From Varanus komodoensis (Eukaryota; Chordata; Lepidosauria; Squamata; Varanidae): 64,000 bases of DNA. Position 1 is the first letter of the stretch; each line of letters starts with the position of its first letter. The stretch covers positions 1,968,271-2,032,270 of the forward strand of contig NW_025336599.1 of assembly GCF_004798865.1 (NCBI RefSeq), written 5' to 3'. Of this stretch, positions 34,116-46,652 are shown one piece after another. The translations under genes and the position numbers were made by a program. Under the pieces are notes generated by a model, which did not search any database, was not told the DNA's origin, and was given only the letters and a program-made list of their open reading frames with translations.

Positions 34116-34583
34116 AGAACAGAGCACCGAGCAGGTGCGTGCAGCCTTCAACAGGTGGAGGAGCAATTACAGGTGCTTACATATTTGATGGGGGATGCAA
34201 AAGAAATAAACAGACACCATTATTCTGGATGCGAAGGACTGTCTCCAAGCAGGTTGTTCTGCCCTGTGGTAGTTTGTCAAGTCTGAAATGTCCTTGCAAC
34301 ACAGCCTGGTGGGCATTGTTTATGGGAACCAGAGGTCCTCTTAACCACACCAAGGACCAGGATAATTCATAGAGTTTATCAGCAGACTTCTGCAGAGCGT
34401 TAGAACAACACAAAATCGATGCCCCATCTTGCAATATTTTGATGCGCTCTCATCTCTCCTTCCTCAACTGCCCATTTCCTCATTGAAATTGCCTGAACTT
34501 TCATTCACTTACTCTTGAGAAATCTCACCGTGTAGCATTATCTGCTTGCTACAGAGCACTCTGGTTAGGGCTGCAACTTCAAT
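34116..34583. other. Unassigned spacer
   Basis: No gene or repeat recognised up to the CR1 tail. Confidence 0.4.
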
Positions 34584-34905
34584 ATAGAAATAGAAACAGA
34601 GAAACAGTGAGTCAGAACGGGTCTCCCAGGCCATCTAGTCTGACCCCCGGCACCAGCCGGCTCCGCTCACAACATGCCCACCATGTGCATGCCCAGCCTA
34701 TCGTTGAACACCCTCACCGATGGGGCCTCAATGACCTCTCATGGAAGCCCATTCCACATCCTCGGGGTCCTGACTGTCAGGAAGTGCTTCCTGGCCTCCA
34801 AACTGAACCTTGGCTCCCTGAGCTTTGCTCTGTTGGAGCGCATCCTTCCTTCCTCTGCAGGGGAGAACGGGTCTCTACCCACCTCCGTGTGACATCCCCT
34901 CACAT
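34584..34905 (-). mobile_element. CR1 LINE 3' end, young subfamily
   Basis: The reversed tail (atagaaatagaaacagagaa), the 3' UTR (gccatctagtctgacccccg) and the ORF2 C-terminus down to the GCH/GRDLFSP block are closely similar to 12414-13145. It is truncated at the 5' side at ctcacattgtgtgc (about 34905). Confidence 0.9.
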
Positions 34906-35779
34906 TGTGTGCAAGTCCATGTTTGAATTTGAGAGGTATGAACTAGGCTCAATTTGGTCTAAAATGAAAAGAAAACTGTCTTATACCTCCCCACTCACTA
35001 CAAAACTTGAAAGTAAACACACACACACACACACACACACTTTGAACAAACAAAAGTGCTCTGCATCGCACAGTTGACTGATCTGTGGTCAGGAAAGTAG
35101 CTTTCCCTGGATGGGAATATGCTTCCCCAGGCTGCGCTGTTAGGACCTGGGAGGCGCTTTTTATCGGGCACTGCCTCTGGATGTGCCAGTGGAAGTGGTA
35201 ACTGGGAATAGGTATTACCAAGCCCAGCTAGCATGCTAAGTGGACCCTTCTTCCAGGAGGAGAGACCAAGGATCAGGATGCAAAACAAAACATCTCGAGC
35301 TTTCCAGCATTCTTCAGATTCCATTTCAAGGCTCAATCTGCTATTCATTAGAACAGATTTGGGCACATCTTCCAAAAGCACATAGTTGTCTCCTTCTTGG
35401 ATGCACATCCTTACATGGGGATGGGTTTGTGAGTGTCATAGAAGCCGAGACACTCTCATGAGGCTTCTCTTGTAGCAGATCAACCAGGGTGGAACAGTCA
35501 AAGAAGAGCCTAAGAGCTACCCTTCCTCAGGTGTAACAGTCACATCAGTGGAAGAGCAAAGGGGGAAGAGGGCAGAGAAAGCCCTGAAGGGCAGCAGTAG
35601 TTTAAGGGAGCTCTCATGGAGAATCTTTCGCAGACAACAGCAGTGATGCTCATGCTCACTCTGGTTAATACTGTGCAGAGAGAACAATGGGATACTTTGG
35701 AAAACTTTGGAATAGTCTTAACTTGTAAACCCTATAATCAAACAATAGGATTAAGACAGAATATGTTGAAAAACCATGA
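34906..35779. other. Unassigned spacer with a CA repeat
   Basis: Contains a (CA)n run at 35016-35040. Otherwise no gene or repeat was recognised. Confidence 0.45.
35016..35040. repeat. (CA)n microsatellite
   Basis: About 12 CA units. Confidence 0.95.
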
Positions 35780-36035
35780 TTTCCTATAGACAAAGGCATC
35801 AGACAAGGGTGTTTTTTTAATCTCTGTTCAATCTGTACACTGATCACAAACAAAGCTGAATTAAGATCAGAGAAAAGAGTGAACATGGATGCATGAATAA
35901 TTTAAGATCTGCAGATGATACCTGATATAGTTTGGCAAGAAGCAGCAATGAATTTGAACAACTCCTGATGGAAGTGGATGAAGAAACTCGAAAAGCAGAA
36001 CTGCAGCTGAATATTAACAAAACATTATACAACTT
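35780..36035 (+). mobile_element. RTE/BovB LINE reverse transcriptase fragment
   Basis: The sequence aaaggcatcagacaagggtg encodes the KGIRQG motif that precedes the palm in RTE/BovB. It is followed by a decayed NKAELRSEKRVNMDA-like segment and a diverged ADD region (ctgcagatgatacc, 35908-35921). Then comes SNEFEQLLMEVDEETRKAEL with QLNINKT, matching the BovB block after the catalytic site. At least two frame breaks are present. Both ends are missing, so this is an internal piece. Confidence 0.72.
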
Positions 36036-36069
36036 TAATGTCAACTTTAAAATCATAAAAATTTGTGTT

Positions 36070-36320
36070 ATGTTGAATCCTATTATGGTAGGAGATTTTG
36101 GGGTGATGACCTATAAAGGCCTAAACGGCTTAGGGCCAGGTTACCTGAAGGAGCGTCTCCTTCCATGGGTGCCTGCCTGGCCCTCAAGATCTGGGGCAGA
36201 GGCCCTTCCCTGGATGCCCTCCCTGAAGGTGATCAGGAGGGTGACTATCACTTTATTCTTTTCAACGCCAGGCTAAAACCATTGTATTTTCCCAATGTTT
36301 TAAGATCAGATTGATTTCAT
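36070..36320 (+). mobile_element. L2 LINE 3' end
   Basis: The frame MTYKGLNGLGPGYLKERLLPWVPAWPSRSG is an L2-type pol C-terminal segment (the KALNGLGPGYL block also appears at 16592). An L2 3' UTR remnant with ccattgtattttcccaatgt follows. Downstream limit is approximate. Confidence 0.72.
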
Positions 36321-36839
36321 TGGAGTATTACTGTCAGTTGGAATGTTCAGGACGCTGTCATTGCGGTATTGTGAAAGAGCCACTGTGGCTGTGTGGGTGG
36401 AAGAAGTGTGCTCCAAGGGAGGCGTTCCACCTCTGGGCACATTTGCAAGGCCCCTGGGACCTTTCCTATGGCTGTCCAGCCACCGCATCACATTTTCCTG
36501 GGCCAGCCTGATACGGTTACCCCACGGCTTTACATCAGCATTGCTTTGCTGAGTTTCATTGGCAGCCGCCGTGTGTTGGTATAGTGTGATTTTTTATTTC
36601 TTCTGAAGGAGAGGATAGTAGAAATATGTTCACATCAAACTGCATGTGCCCTATTCCTGAGTCACTGATTCCATAGCTTCCACGCAGGCAGCCAGGTAAT
36701 TCAGAACTCCGTGGCCTGTGAGGGCACCTGGAGACGTACCATCTCCCTGCATTTGCTTTCAGGCCTGCACTGTCCTCCTTGGCCTGCCCAAACAAGGATT
36801 GCAGCTGCCGGTCAATTGATCCTGTTCATATGGGTTCCC
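36321..36839. other. Unassigned spacer
   Basis: No gene or repeat recognised. Confidence 0.4.
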
Positions 36840-37165
36840 TCATCCTGTTTCTTTCTTTTCTAAAATAACAAGTGACAAAGAAAAGCAACATCAGAGGCGC
36901 CGGACAATCTTTATGAATGAAGCTACTGAACGATCCCCTCTGCAGAGATACACATGCTAAGAAAAACATTTCTATTAGCTTGACCTACTTGAACGCAAAT
37001 GAAAAAGGAAGGTTCCTCTTGGAAGAGAAGTGTGTTTTTGCTCTGTGAACTGCCCTCCGGTTCCTCTGCAATGCTGTAAGTCACAGGCGCTGCATTGTTT
37101 GTTCGCCCTGGTCTGCTAAGCCATAACAAAGCAGATCACTTTGTGGAAATGATATACTGCCTGAG
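36840..37165. promoter_or_regulatory. Conserved-noncoding-like block, candidate enhancer
   Basis: Unique DNA containing SOX/TCF-like words (gacaaagaaaag at 36873-36884, gacaatctttatgaatgaag at 36903-36922, gcattgtttgttcgcc at 37092-37107, taacaaagcagatcac at 37124-37139). No repeat family was recognised. Enhancer function is inferred from motifs and texture only. Confidence 0.3.
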
Positions 37166-39939
37166 GAAGGCGCTCCGCAGGCCCCGCCCCACCCCACCCC
37201 GGCAATGCCGTTATAAAATTATTTAGGGACGGCTTTACTGTCTATAGCAGAGAAAGGTGTGGTGCGAGGAGTAAGAGAGCGTGGGGGGGGGAGGGGGGAG
37301 AGAGAGAGAGAGAGCAAGCAGTAAAGATACATTTGTTTGAATCGCATATGGAGAGACATGTCAAGTCTACCCTGGCAGTGATATTCACATGGAGGAAGAT
37401 AAATGCAGGAAGAGGAGACCAAACAGGATGATGGAAATGTTTAGATAGACGAATGCAACTCTGATTGTGCCATTTCTCACATTTATTGAAAAAATGTATA
37501 TAATGAACTAGAAATAGAACCTTTCACTCCTATTTTGAGATGTATATGCCGTCCTACTTAGAGATGTCAGTTTCATCAACTCATCTGGCTGGCAATCAAT
37601 TGCCCATGACTGTCAGTTATTTGCTTACCATTATGATGTCCTTCGTCTCACCATACCTCACTATTCCACCTGGAAAGGGAAATACAGCACTTTGATCCTG
37701 TTCCTCAATACTGAGGCCAGGCTTCCTGCCTCCCGTCCCCTTTTGCTTCTCAATGACTCCAGTGCTGGCAGGTGCTGGTGAGCACTGTCTCCCAGGACCT
37801 CAGCACCGGATGCACCCAAGGCAGTCCTCAGGGTGACACAGAGGCTAGAGTACTGGCATCAACAAGTGGAAAGGGTCCACAAGTGTTGCAAGGGCTACCT
37901 ACACCATTTCTGCACATGGTCTTGTAGCTAACTCTTTAGGAAGGAAGGAAGAGACCTAGGGCTGCTTAAGGCAGGATGGACAGACAGTGGCCCGTGCAGT
38001 TCTGCAGACCTACTTCACTATCCTAACCTTTGGGGTGGAAGCTGCAGGGCTACTGGTTCTACACCTCTTCATTAGAGTATGAGAAAAGTATATTTTGGAT
38101 AAGTTCTTGAGGGGCCAGTTCAAGTAGTGGGAGAGTCCATAGAAAAGTGTATCCTACTCCTCACAAGAAAGAATAGGGAAAACTCCATAGTAGGAGGCTG
38201 TGGGGAGCCACAACACAGCCATGCATGCTCAGGAATAAGCCACCTCGAGCACAGGGTCAAGCAATGGAAGGACCAAAGGTTAGCAAAGTAGAACATCAAA
38301 AAGAGGTTGTAAAATTCAGCACATGCCCCACCACACCTTACAATTGCCTTGCTGTAGTTCATAACTGCTCCTATGTAAAGCAAAGGAACTTCCACTCAGT
38401 ACAATGTGTGGCTACTCCAAGGTCACGCTGGAAGCACAGGAGACGAAGGGGAGCATGCGCCCAGTAACAAAGCTCCATGCCCCTCTTCCTAAAGCAACAT
38501 GGAGCAGCAAGTGGGGCAGAGAAAATGCCAAGAGAGGCCCGCCCACGTGCACAGATACAGTGAGAAAAGTAAGGCGTCGGTACTCGCCAACCCTCGTTCT
38601 TCCTCATCTCGTTTTTCAGCATCTGCAGAAGGACAACCTTCTTCAACTTACAGCCCAGACAGGACAGGATGGGAGAGGGCTCCGTTGGAGCAGCCCTCTG
38701 GGGAACTTGTGCTCTCTGGACAGACCTGAAAACAGCTCTGGGATCTTCCCATGTTTTCCAGCTTACACTGAATGTTTTGAAAAATGCATAATTGCTGGAT
38801 TCAGTGAACAGGGAAAAGTGTGTGGCGGAAGGACTGGTTGCATTCTGCCAATGTAGGAAAAAGATTTAAATAATCAAAAAGAGGCAGGCAGGCAGGCAGG
38901 CAGAGGAGAGAGAAATGGAGTGGCCAGGGGTTGGCTCAAATTGCAGATCAAAGGGAAGGGTTGGTCAAGTCAGGATGCGGGGGCAATGACCAAGGAAGGT
39001 GCTGTCAGCTAGAATGTGAAACCCAGGGGCCTGGATGCTTTGAAGAAACCAGTAGGTAGGTCATGCATGAATGGGGGTCGTTACTTGAAATGGTGGTTGC
39101 CACTAGCAAATGGCATTTTGAGTCCAACTACATGTTCTCTTAAAAGCAGCTCTGTTCGTTTAGCAATTCGCCTTGCCAAAAACGTATTCGTTCTTTTCAA
39201 CAGATCTTTTTGAGCGATATAAACTGCAGGTGATTGGCACCTCTGATCTGCATCTAGAGCACGAGGTGAAAGACACCCCCTGCCACCGTCCCCACCTTCC
39301 ATGTTATGGCCCACAACAGAACTGGTGCCCTTCCTCACGCTGCCACCATGTTATAAACACTAACGCCTCGCCCGGTACTCAAGGGCAGTTTGACAACCAT
39401 TCGTATTTCCCCCATTAAAACTTTGCAAGTGTGAACATGAGCATATTTCTTTTTGCAGGTGGTGATGAGGGGAATCTTATGCATTCCCAAATTCTGATTG
39501 TGTTCAAAAAAACCATCTATTTTTTCAATGTGCACTGTAATTACAGCTTTTGAAACAATATGCCATTAGTCAATGGATGTGTGAGAGCACTTTGGAAAAA
39601 ATGCTTGCAGAAATGTGCACTTTACCTGTTTGAGCTAACAAGAACAAAAGGAAAAATGAGCGGAACTAAATTTCAAAGACTCTGAAGAATCATAGCAAAC
39701 GCAAGCATCCCTGCTTTATAATTTAGAAAAATATATGCAAAACCCACACAATAGAAATGAAACTTACAAGCTACACAAATCTAAAACAAGACAAATGACA
39801 AATTAATAATAATTGACAATACAATAACAACAGTGCAAGGTTCCACCAGGTCCAACAGAGACATGTTACTTGGTGTAAAATCATTTATTCATTCAGGGAG
39901 ATCCACTCCCGCTCCCCTTCCAAAACTGCATTGACTCTT
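37166..39939. other. Unassigned 2.8 kb, mostly unique-looking
   Basis: A GC-box-like gccccgccccaccccacccc (37180-37199) precedes gttataaaattattt (37210-37224), but nothing gene-like follows. A purine-rich G/GA stretch lies at 37283-37315. A short (GGCA)n run lies at 38882-38902. The 150-codon frame at 38404-38856 has no domain. Confidence 0.45.
38882..38902. repeat. (GGCA)n short tandem repeat
   Basis: Five GGCA units, part of a purine-rich stretch. Confidence 0.9.
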
Positions 39940-41190
39940 CTGGTGGCACACAACTGTTTCCTTTTATTAAAACATATTCAATAAATGGTCTGCAAATATT
40001 TTCAAAATTGTTTTTGCTTATCAAGCCTTTTTCCACCTAGTATCACAAATTAGTTTATCACTAATAGCTATATTTCAGACATCTTTCTAGAAATCACTTA
40101 TTTGATAGTCACATTTCACTTTCCAGTTCCTTGCTATTATTACTCTAAGTGCTTTTACCAAATTTGTCATCAATTCTTTAATATTTTGTTGTTCTCTATT
40201 CGCTTGTTCTCTTTCAAATAATGACAACAATGCAAATCCAGGATCTACTTCCATCTTTAAATTCAATATTTTATTAATTCCTTATTTTTCTCCAAAACTT
40301 ATATTCACCCACCCACCAGATATGGAAATATGTACTCATATCTGAGTTCCATCTCCTACATATATTTTTAATATTAATTATTCAATTTTACTGGTGTTAG
40401 GTAACATTCCCATACTAATTGGTAGAAATTTTCTTTAATTTTTTTCAACAAAAATTTTGAAATTCTCTTATCCCATTCTTCATTACTAATATCTTTTCTT
40501 AAATCTACTTCCCCAGTCTCTTTAACAGGATCATGCTGGTCCTCCACTTCTACTTAGTATGTTATACATTTTACTTGTCATTCCTCTCATTCACATATTA
40601 TTTTTGTTTCAGTCTTTGAATTTAGCATATTCTCTATATTTTTCTTCAGCCAGTCTTTACCCCATTGATCTAACTGAAGTATATTGTACCAAATTAAATT
40701 TCCATTTCCTAATATTGTCTGTATCTTTTCTTTACAATTCATTTTCTCTAACCAATCTTTCCACTTAATCACTTGTTTATTCTTCAGTATTTCTCCCAAA
40801 TTACCCTTCAAATTCTCTGTAAATAATTTAATTCTGTAATTGGATATAATGGCAAAATTGATGACATAAATATTTCTCTATATTTATTCCAAAGTTGGAC
40901 CACATTCTTAAAAAGGGGGTTTCTATATTTTAATAATATTTTAATATCCTATTGAAAGAAAATATTTAATAAGGATCCTTCAAGATATTGAAATTCTTGT
41001 AGTTTACCCATATTATCTTATTGGGTTGTGAAGAATATTACCAAGATGATAGTATCTTTTCTCCTTCCAATATTTTATTAAAAAGAGATTTTAATTTTGG
41101 AATCAACATCTCCTAAAAAGTTTGTATAATACTCTGGTCCTAATCCATCTGTCCCAAAAGTTTTTCCTACTCGAGAGTTCCCTATGGCTC
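39940..41190 (-). mobile_element. L1 LINE ORF2 remnant
   Basis: On the reverse strand, the segment near 41110-41155 reads DGLGPEYYTNFLGD, the L1 reverse transcriptase start block (DGIGPEYYK). The segment near 40290-40330 reads YFHIWWVGEYKFWRKI, the L1 C-terminal (FHMWW..CKFW) block. Between them is a 74-codon piece (40587-40811; KWKDWLEKM, IWYNILQLDQWGKDWLKK). Spacing is much shorter than in a complete ORF2, so there are internal losses. It is AT-rich, as L1 is, and frames are broken. This is the only L1 I recognise in the window. Confidence 0.75.
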
Positions 41191-41854
41191 CCATGACTAA
41201 AATGCAGAAGACAGCAGAAAGTCAAGGACTCCTTCGTGTCATGTTTGTCCTGCAAGGACTTCAATGCCCTTTGGAAGCTTAGCCAAGAGCTGCCCAGAGA
41301 ATATCTGAACTTACTTTTTGAAGTTACTTAATTCTACCCCCTTTTTGCTTATAATTATATTCTTCCATTGTCTGAGAGGTGTTTCCCCCCTTTTACAATG
41401 TTTAAATGAGCTTTGAAATTGAAAATGGAGTTTTTAAACACTTTTCAAGGTATCTTGGGACCCACTTTGACTCACTATCTTGGATATGCTTCTAAGCTTC
41501 AAGTCCTTTCAGTCATTTTGAAGCTTTGTTTTATTTTTTTTTAAGCTCATTGAACAGAGTCCACATTCTGATAAAATTTCTGTAAATGAAAAACAAGGGG
41601 ATTATATAACCTGAACACACAGCTATCGAAGTGTTTTTCTCAAAAGTAAAACCAAAATGGTACTCTTGAACTTCTGAGTTTCAGATAATAAACGGACTCC
41701 ATCAAGCCAAAGTAAGGAGCTTCCTTTTCAGTCCAAATTGGAGAACTTTGTTTTGTGGTGTGATGTTTCCTGTATAAGCACACAAACAATTTAGGACTTG
41801 AGCATTACTTTTACTTATGGGGCAAGGGAAAGTATGCTGTGAATCCAAGATCTG

Positions 41855-41856
<2 letters not shown>

Positions 41857-41889
<33 letters not shown>
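41857..41889. repeat. (CT)n microsatellite
   Basis: About 16 CT units. Confidence 0.95.
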
Positions 41890-41893
<4 letters not shown>

Positions 41894-41969
41894 GATATGC
41901 TATCAGTTCATTATTTTCCCATTTCAGTCAATATATAGTTTTCTTTTCTCGAATCTTGCATGGTTGCTC

Positions 41970-42016
41970 TCCCTTCCCTTCCCTTCCCTTCCCTTCCCCT
42001 GCACTCCCCTCCCCTC
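41970..42016. repeat. (CCCTT)n pentanucleotide repeat
   Basis: Five CCCTT units followed by a degenerate C/T-rich extension. Confidence 0.9.
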
Positions 42017-43207
42017 TCTGTTCTTCTGGACATCAAAGCAATTACAACAACAACACCCATTAGAAGATGTTTCCTTTTATACATTTTGTACAGTTCTTTT
42101 CTAGGCTTCCTGAGTGTTCAACATGGGACCCTGGATCAGGATCCACAAGAAAAAGTTTCCAATGGACCTGATTTGAAGCTAGGAAGCAGGCTGCAGGGGT
42201 GAGTCTAGGCCCTGCTCTTTCTCTTGCTGGTTGGCAACTCCACCACATGCACAGGTGGTGGATCCAAGCTTTGCAGCTTTATCGACGGTGCGGATGGGCA
42301 CTGTTCGAGAGTCCTCAGCTGCACCTTGTGTGCTGCTAATCCCTCTATCAACCTACCATTAAGATTCCAGGCACGCTACTTCATGGGTCCAGACATTTTG
42401 GACTTCACTTTCCAAAAGACCCTGATGCAGGTCAGCAAAGCACCAGGGCATCTACTTTCTGCCCACCTTGGCTCTGTACAGGCCATGGCCACCTCTGGTC
42501 AGGGCAATGGCTGGGAAATGTTACAGGCTCCGCATTTTTCTTCCTGCTGCAACCACCTAGGGAACAGCCTTTCCTTTATGCTTTGCATGCTATTCCCATA
42601 GAAGCAACAACCCTGGGCTGGCATTTCATCCACAGTGGAGCACACATCTCTTCCAATTTCTTTTAAAGGATAGCAACTGGTTTGCATTTTGGAAAGTCAC
42701 CTTCAGAACAGCATGTTTTAGAAAGCTACTTTTAAGTAAGTGCAGAACCTCTGTTTAGCCTCAAGACAGCATTTCTGAGTCACGAAACCTGTGGTGTGCT
42801 CAGCAGATGGAAAACCTTTTGGCCCTTACAGAACAGAGATGGATAAAAGTCATGAATCTGCTTTCCCCCTACTTTCAGCAAAGCTGCTTCAACAGATGGC
42901 TGCTAAGAGGAGGATAATATGCCCAAAATGAAGCCGTTTTTAAAAAAGAATTTTAATATGCTCCCAAATACCAAGGGGAAAAGTATGTTTTTTTCTTCTT
43001 ATGTTATGACATTTTTATCCTGGAATTAGACATATAATGTAGTATTGTTCACTCTTACTTTCAGTGCCTCCCAAAGATCTCCAAAAGGTCTATCCAGATT
43101 TTCCCTAACTCCTGGTATTTGCTATCATATGATGGGTCTTCTTAATTTACTTGTTTTGCTGTTTTTGAGATTCAAAATTGTTTTAGCATTTGAAATTCTT
43201 TAAACCT

Positions 43208-43251
43208 CTCCTCCTCCTCCTCCTCCTCCTCCTCCTCTTCTTCCTCCTCTT
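43208..43251. repeat. (CTC)n microsatellite
   Basis: About ten CTC units with a TTC interruption. Confidence 0.92.
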
Positions 43252-43349
43252 TCACCAGCCTTGCTCCTGGAGATTCATTTAAGTCTAAATGTCAAGAAGG
43301 CCACATATTTTTTCCATTTAAATATGCATTTCCCCTCTAGCTATTGAAC

Positions 43350-44112
43350 CACAGAATCATAGAAAAATTGGACATCAAATAAACCAGATAGCTGTCCAGA
43401 TTCATCTTCAATGCTGCACGTGAGGGAGTGCCCACACCCTCCCTAACTCGCTGGTTCCATCACTGCACTGCTCTAACAGTCGGGATTTTTTCCCCTGATA
43501 CCTAGTCAGAATTGGGCTTCCTATAACTTGAGCTCTTCATTCTGTGCCCTGCATTCTTGGATGATCAAGAAGAGATCCTGGCCTTCCTCTGTGTGACAGC
43601 CTTCCAAGTACCCAAAGAGTTCTAGCATAGATACAAACCATTAATACAAACATTGGAGAGCATTGGTCCCAGGACTGAACCCTGCAACACCCTAGTTGTT
43701 AGCTCTCCCCAGTTCGAGAAGGTGCCATTGATGAGCACTCTTTGTGTCCGATTCTGTAGCCAGCTGTGGATCCACCTGATTGTTGTTCCACCTAGCCCAC
43801 TTTTAGCTAGTTTCCTAATCAGGATGACATGGGGCAATTTGCCAATGGCTTTGCTGAAGTCAAGATATAGTATGTCCACAGAATTCCCACAGTCCATTAG
43901 AGAGGTTAAAAAACAATATCAGGTGAGCCTGGAAGGATTCATTCTTGAGAAATCCATGTTGGCTTGTAGTAATCACTGCATTGTTTTCAAGATGTTTGCA
44001 GACTGGCTGCTTTATAACCTTCTCAGGATTTTTTCCAGTCATAGCACTTCTTTTGGGGAAAGACTGAGCCAAAGTCAGGATTGAGCACTTCTGTCTTTTC
44101 TTTGTCCTCAAT
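43350..44112 (-). mobile_element. CR1 LINE with an internal deletion
   Basis: The reversed 3' tail and UTR (cacagaatcatagaaaaatt) run to about 43620, where the sequence jumps directly to the reverse transcriptase. On the reverse strand the order is KKRQKCSILTLAQSFPK (pre-palm), TSQHGFLKNESFQAHL, DILYLDFSKAIGKLPHVILI, WIHSWLQNRTQRVLINGT and LQGSVLGPMLSN, in the standard CR1 order. The region encoding the catalytic ADD, thumb and most of the C-terminus is missing. It is an old copy, with frames shifted between the two segments. Confidence 0.88.
43622..43897 (-). pseudogene. CR1 reverse transcriptase fragment
   Basis: 91 codons covering the RT palm start. DFSKA carries the first catalytic aspartate. 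HVILIRKLAKSGL, WIHSWLQNRTQRVLING and GSVLGP are conserved CR1 blocks. The frame ends before the second catalytic motif because of the internal deletion of the element. Confidence 0.85.
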
Positions 44113-46652
44113 TATCTGGCTAGTGATTTATGAGAAATTAATTTCATTTCAGTTGTTAATCATGATTTTGCCCATTTTGTACCTTTCAGACCAAACACTG
44201 TTCTGGACACAAACTGCAGTCAATGCCTGTATGTTTCTGAGTGTGCCATGAGATTTGCAGAATCCTCAAGCCCCAAAATGTGCTTAAGTGACTCAAGAAG
44301 ACCTGCAGAACTGATGCATCCTTTTAGAAAAGTATGCATTAATATAGTCAGATTTGTGTGCATGTGTTTTATATGAAAATAGAAAGCAAAGTTTGCAATA
44401 TTATACATACTTAAGTCAGAATGAGCTTTGGCATGGAGTATAGAGGACTTCAGCAACCTTCAATTTTGCTGATTTAAACATATGACCCTTTTGCAATGCA
44501 GGATTGTCTGCAGCTTGAACCCAAATTCTCAGTATTTAGACCAACACACAACCATTTCTTTAATGCATACAATCTGTGACTTGTTCTAAATGAGCACTTC
44601 TACATACTCAGTTTATTGATGATTTAAATCTCTGCATTCTGCCTTTTTGCCACAAATGGCTGTTACCCCCTCTGACAACATGACTCACAAATGCAAGACA
44701 AAAAAAATCTATAATTCAAAAATAATGCAAAGAGGCAAGATTGGAACCAGAATCCTATAATGAAATCTACTCTCAGAAAACTGCAGGAGAGCAGAACTAA
44801 CTAAACTAAAATGAAACAAGTATTTGCAGAACACTGATATCTCATGAAGTAGGAACAGGGCAGGAGGCATCATCTCTGGAATGACAGTTTGGGGACCATG
44901 AGGGTTTAGGCATACCTGTGTTCCCAGAGTACCAACAGCTAGAGATAAGATCCTTAAGCTTTCCCCGGGAATGGTAGCTCTGGCGCCTTGAAGGGGAAGA
45001 GTGGCTTCTGGGAACTTTAGGTCCTGTGCCTGGTTACTATGACCATGTCTTGAGGGGCACATACCATTTTGCAAAATTTCTTAAGGCCCACAACCCAGTA
45101 ATGAGTAGGAACTGAAAGCAAAAGGGATGGAGCCAAAGATGACCAAAGCTGAAAGCAATAAGGGCAGACATTTCAAAATTGTAAAATTAGGGGGTGGAGG
45201 GAGCCAAGAAACCATCCAACAATCAGTCACTGATGGAAAGAAGCCTGTGCTAAGGGTCCACACTTCTGCCTTGAAGCATCCCTAACCAGGATCTACCTGG
45301 CAGAGAACCAATCTTCATAGTTGGACAAAAGGAACGGAGGGAAGAGTCAAAGTGAACATCTTTAGAATGAGATTCTTCTCTGATGTTTCTCTTTTGAGAC
45401 AAAGGAAATAATAAATTTCTCAGCATCCCTTTCAGTGCCTGGAGCTGCTCTGTCTCATAAAAGTCCGAGGCGGAGAACTCCATGCACTGTTGGCTTTTTC
45501 ACTTTTTTCGATGCATACCAAAGAGAGGTAGACACAGCCAGCCAATCCGGGGGAAGGAGATCATTGCTGAGACAGAATACACAGCTCTGATCCTCAAGTC
45601 AATGTCCAGAGAAAATGCTGCCATCTGTCGGGAGTGTCTGAGAAATTAGTGTCTGCTTGCAATGCAAGCAAACCTGCCCTGTTTGCAAACCTGCACATGA
45701 GAATGTATCCACCCAAAATGTTGACAAATTAGCAGACATGTGCTCACATTCAAAGTCTGCACATTTCCCTGTTCCACTAGTGCAGATTTCTAAGTTTGCT
45801 CCACAGCTGGATCTGTGCCTCTTGCCGAATTGGCACAGTTTGCAGGAGTTTGGTGGAATTTCATGTGGATCACTGTTCATTTTGATTAATGTTTCCATGT
45901 TTCCATTTAATCCATCTAAGAATGGCTGGGCCTGACACATCCTGTTAGAGCTTACTCACTAAACTTTCCCACAAAATTTGCCTTTTGGTGGCTACCTGGT
46001 TTACCTCTGGGTCTCCTGGCTTTTACAATTTGCATCTTCTGTCCCCACTGAGTCTTCTCAATCAGAATCCATTTCAACAGCCTTTGAAGGCTGCAGGAGT
46101 AGGGTTTGGGTGAAAGCAAGGTAGCTGAGTTGGGGGTGGGGTATTCAGTACCATGGACAGGTCCTGCAAACCTTCTATCCATCTGGCAAGTCACTGCAAT
46201 GGATCAGAAACCCACTGAGAAAGGAATCACCATCCTCCCTTGACCAGGTGACAGACAGCTCTGCTACACATCTGTCTGTGACTAAATAACACAAAGCCAC
46301 TTCTCTGTCTCCCAAATGCTACCCATTAACGCACTGCTCTCCATTGGCTTTGATTTTTCCCTCCCCACTCTAGAAATAATAGAATGCAAGAGTAATTGAG
46401 CCATTTCATAACCAGGAAAGTTATTTAAATTTAACTTCCACCAGGAGCATCCCATGTCAAATCATTTAAGATGCATAATAAAAAAGAGAGGAGGAGAAAG
46501 AAAAATGATGTTGCCTCCCTTTTTGTAAGAAGTAGAGGAAAGTTGTTCCAAATTAAGAGGATATGTATTGCAGATTGTTTTGTTTTTCTTTTAAAATAAA
46601 CATAAAGATGAACTGCACAGTAGCATACAACTGTAATTTACATATGCTGCCC
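44113..46652. other. Unassigned 2.5 kb, apparently unique DNA
   Basis: No exon or named repeat recognised. 46340-46470 is AT-rich with gagtaattgagccatttc and gttatttaaatttaacttcc words of noncoding-element texture. The 113-codon Cys-rich reverse frame at 45599-45940 is opposed by a forward frame and has no domain. Confidence 0.45.

Larger units (their letters stand above)
41191..43349. other. Unassigned DNA with several simple repeats
   Basis: No exon recognised. It holds (CT)n, (CCCTT)n and (CTC)n repeats listed separately. The 125-codon frame at 42224-42601 shows no domain. Confidence 0.45.

Noticed and set aside
37180-37224. GC box followed by a TATA-like ttataaaat
   Set aside because: No gene, exon or CpG island follows. 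A chance co-occurrence is likely.
41970-42016. Telomere-like (CCCTT)n
   Set aside because: The unit is CCCTT, not CCCTAA, and the run is short, so it is an ordinary pentanucleotide repeat.
45599-45940. Cysteine-rich 113-codon reverse frame resembling a zinc-binding protein
   Set aside because: The Cys spacing fits no finger family, and a 92-codon frame lies opposite.
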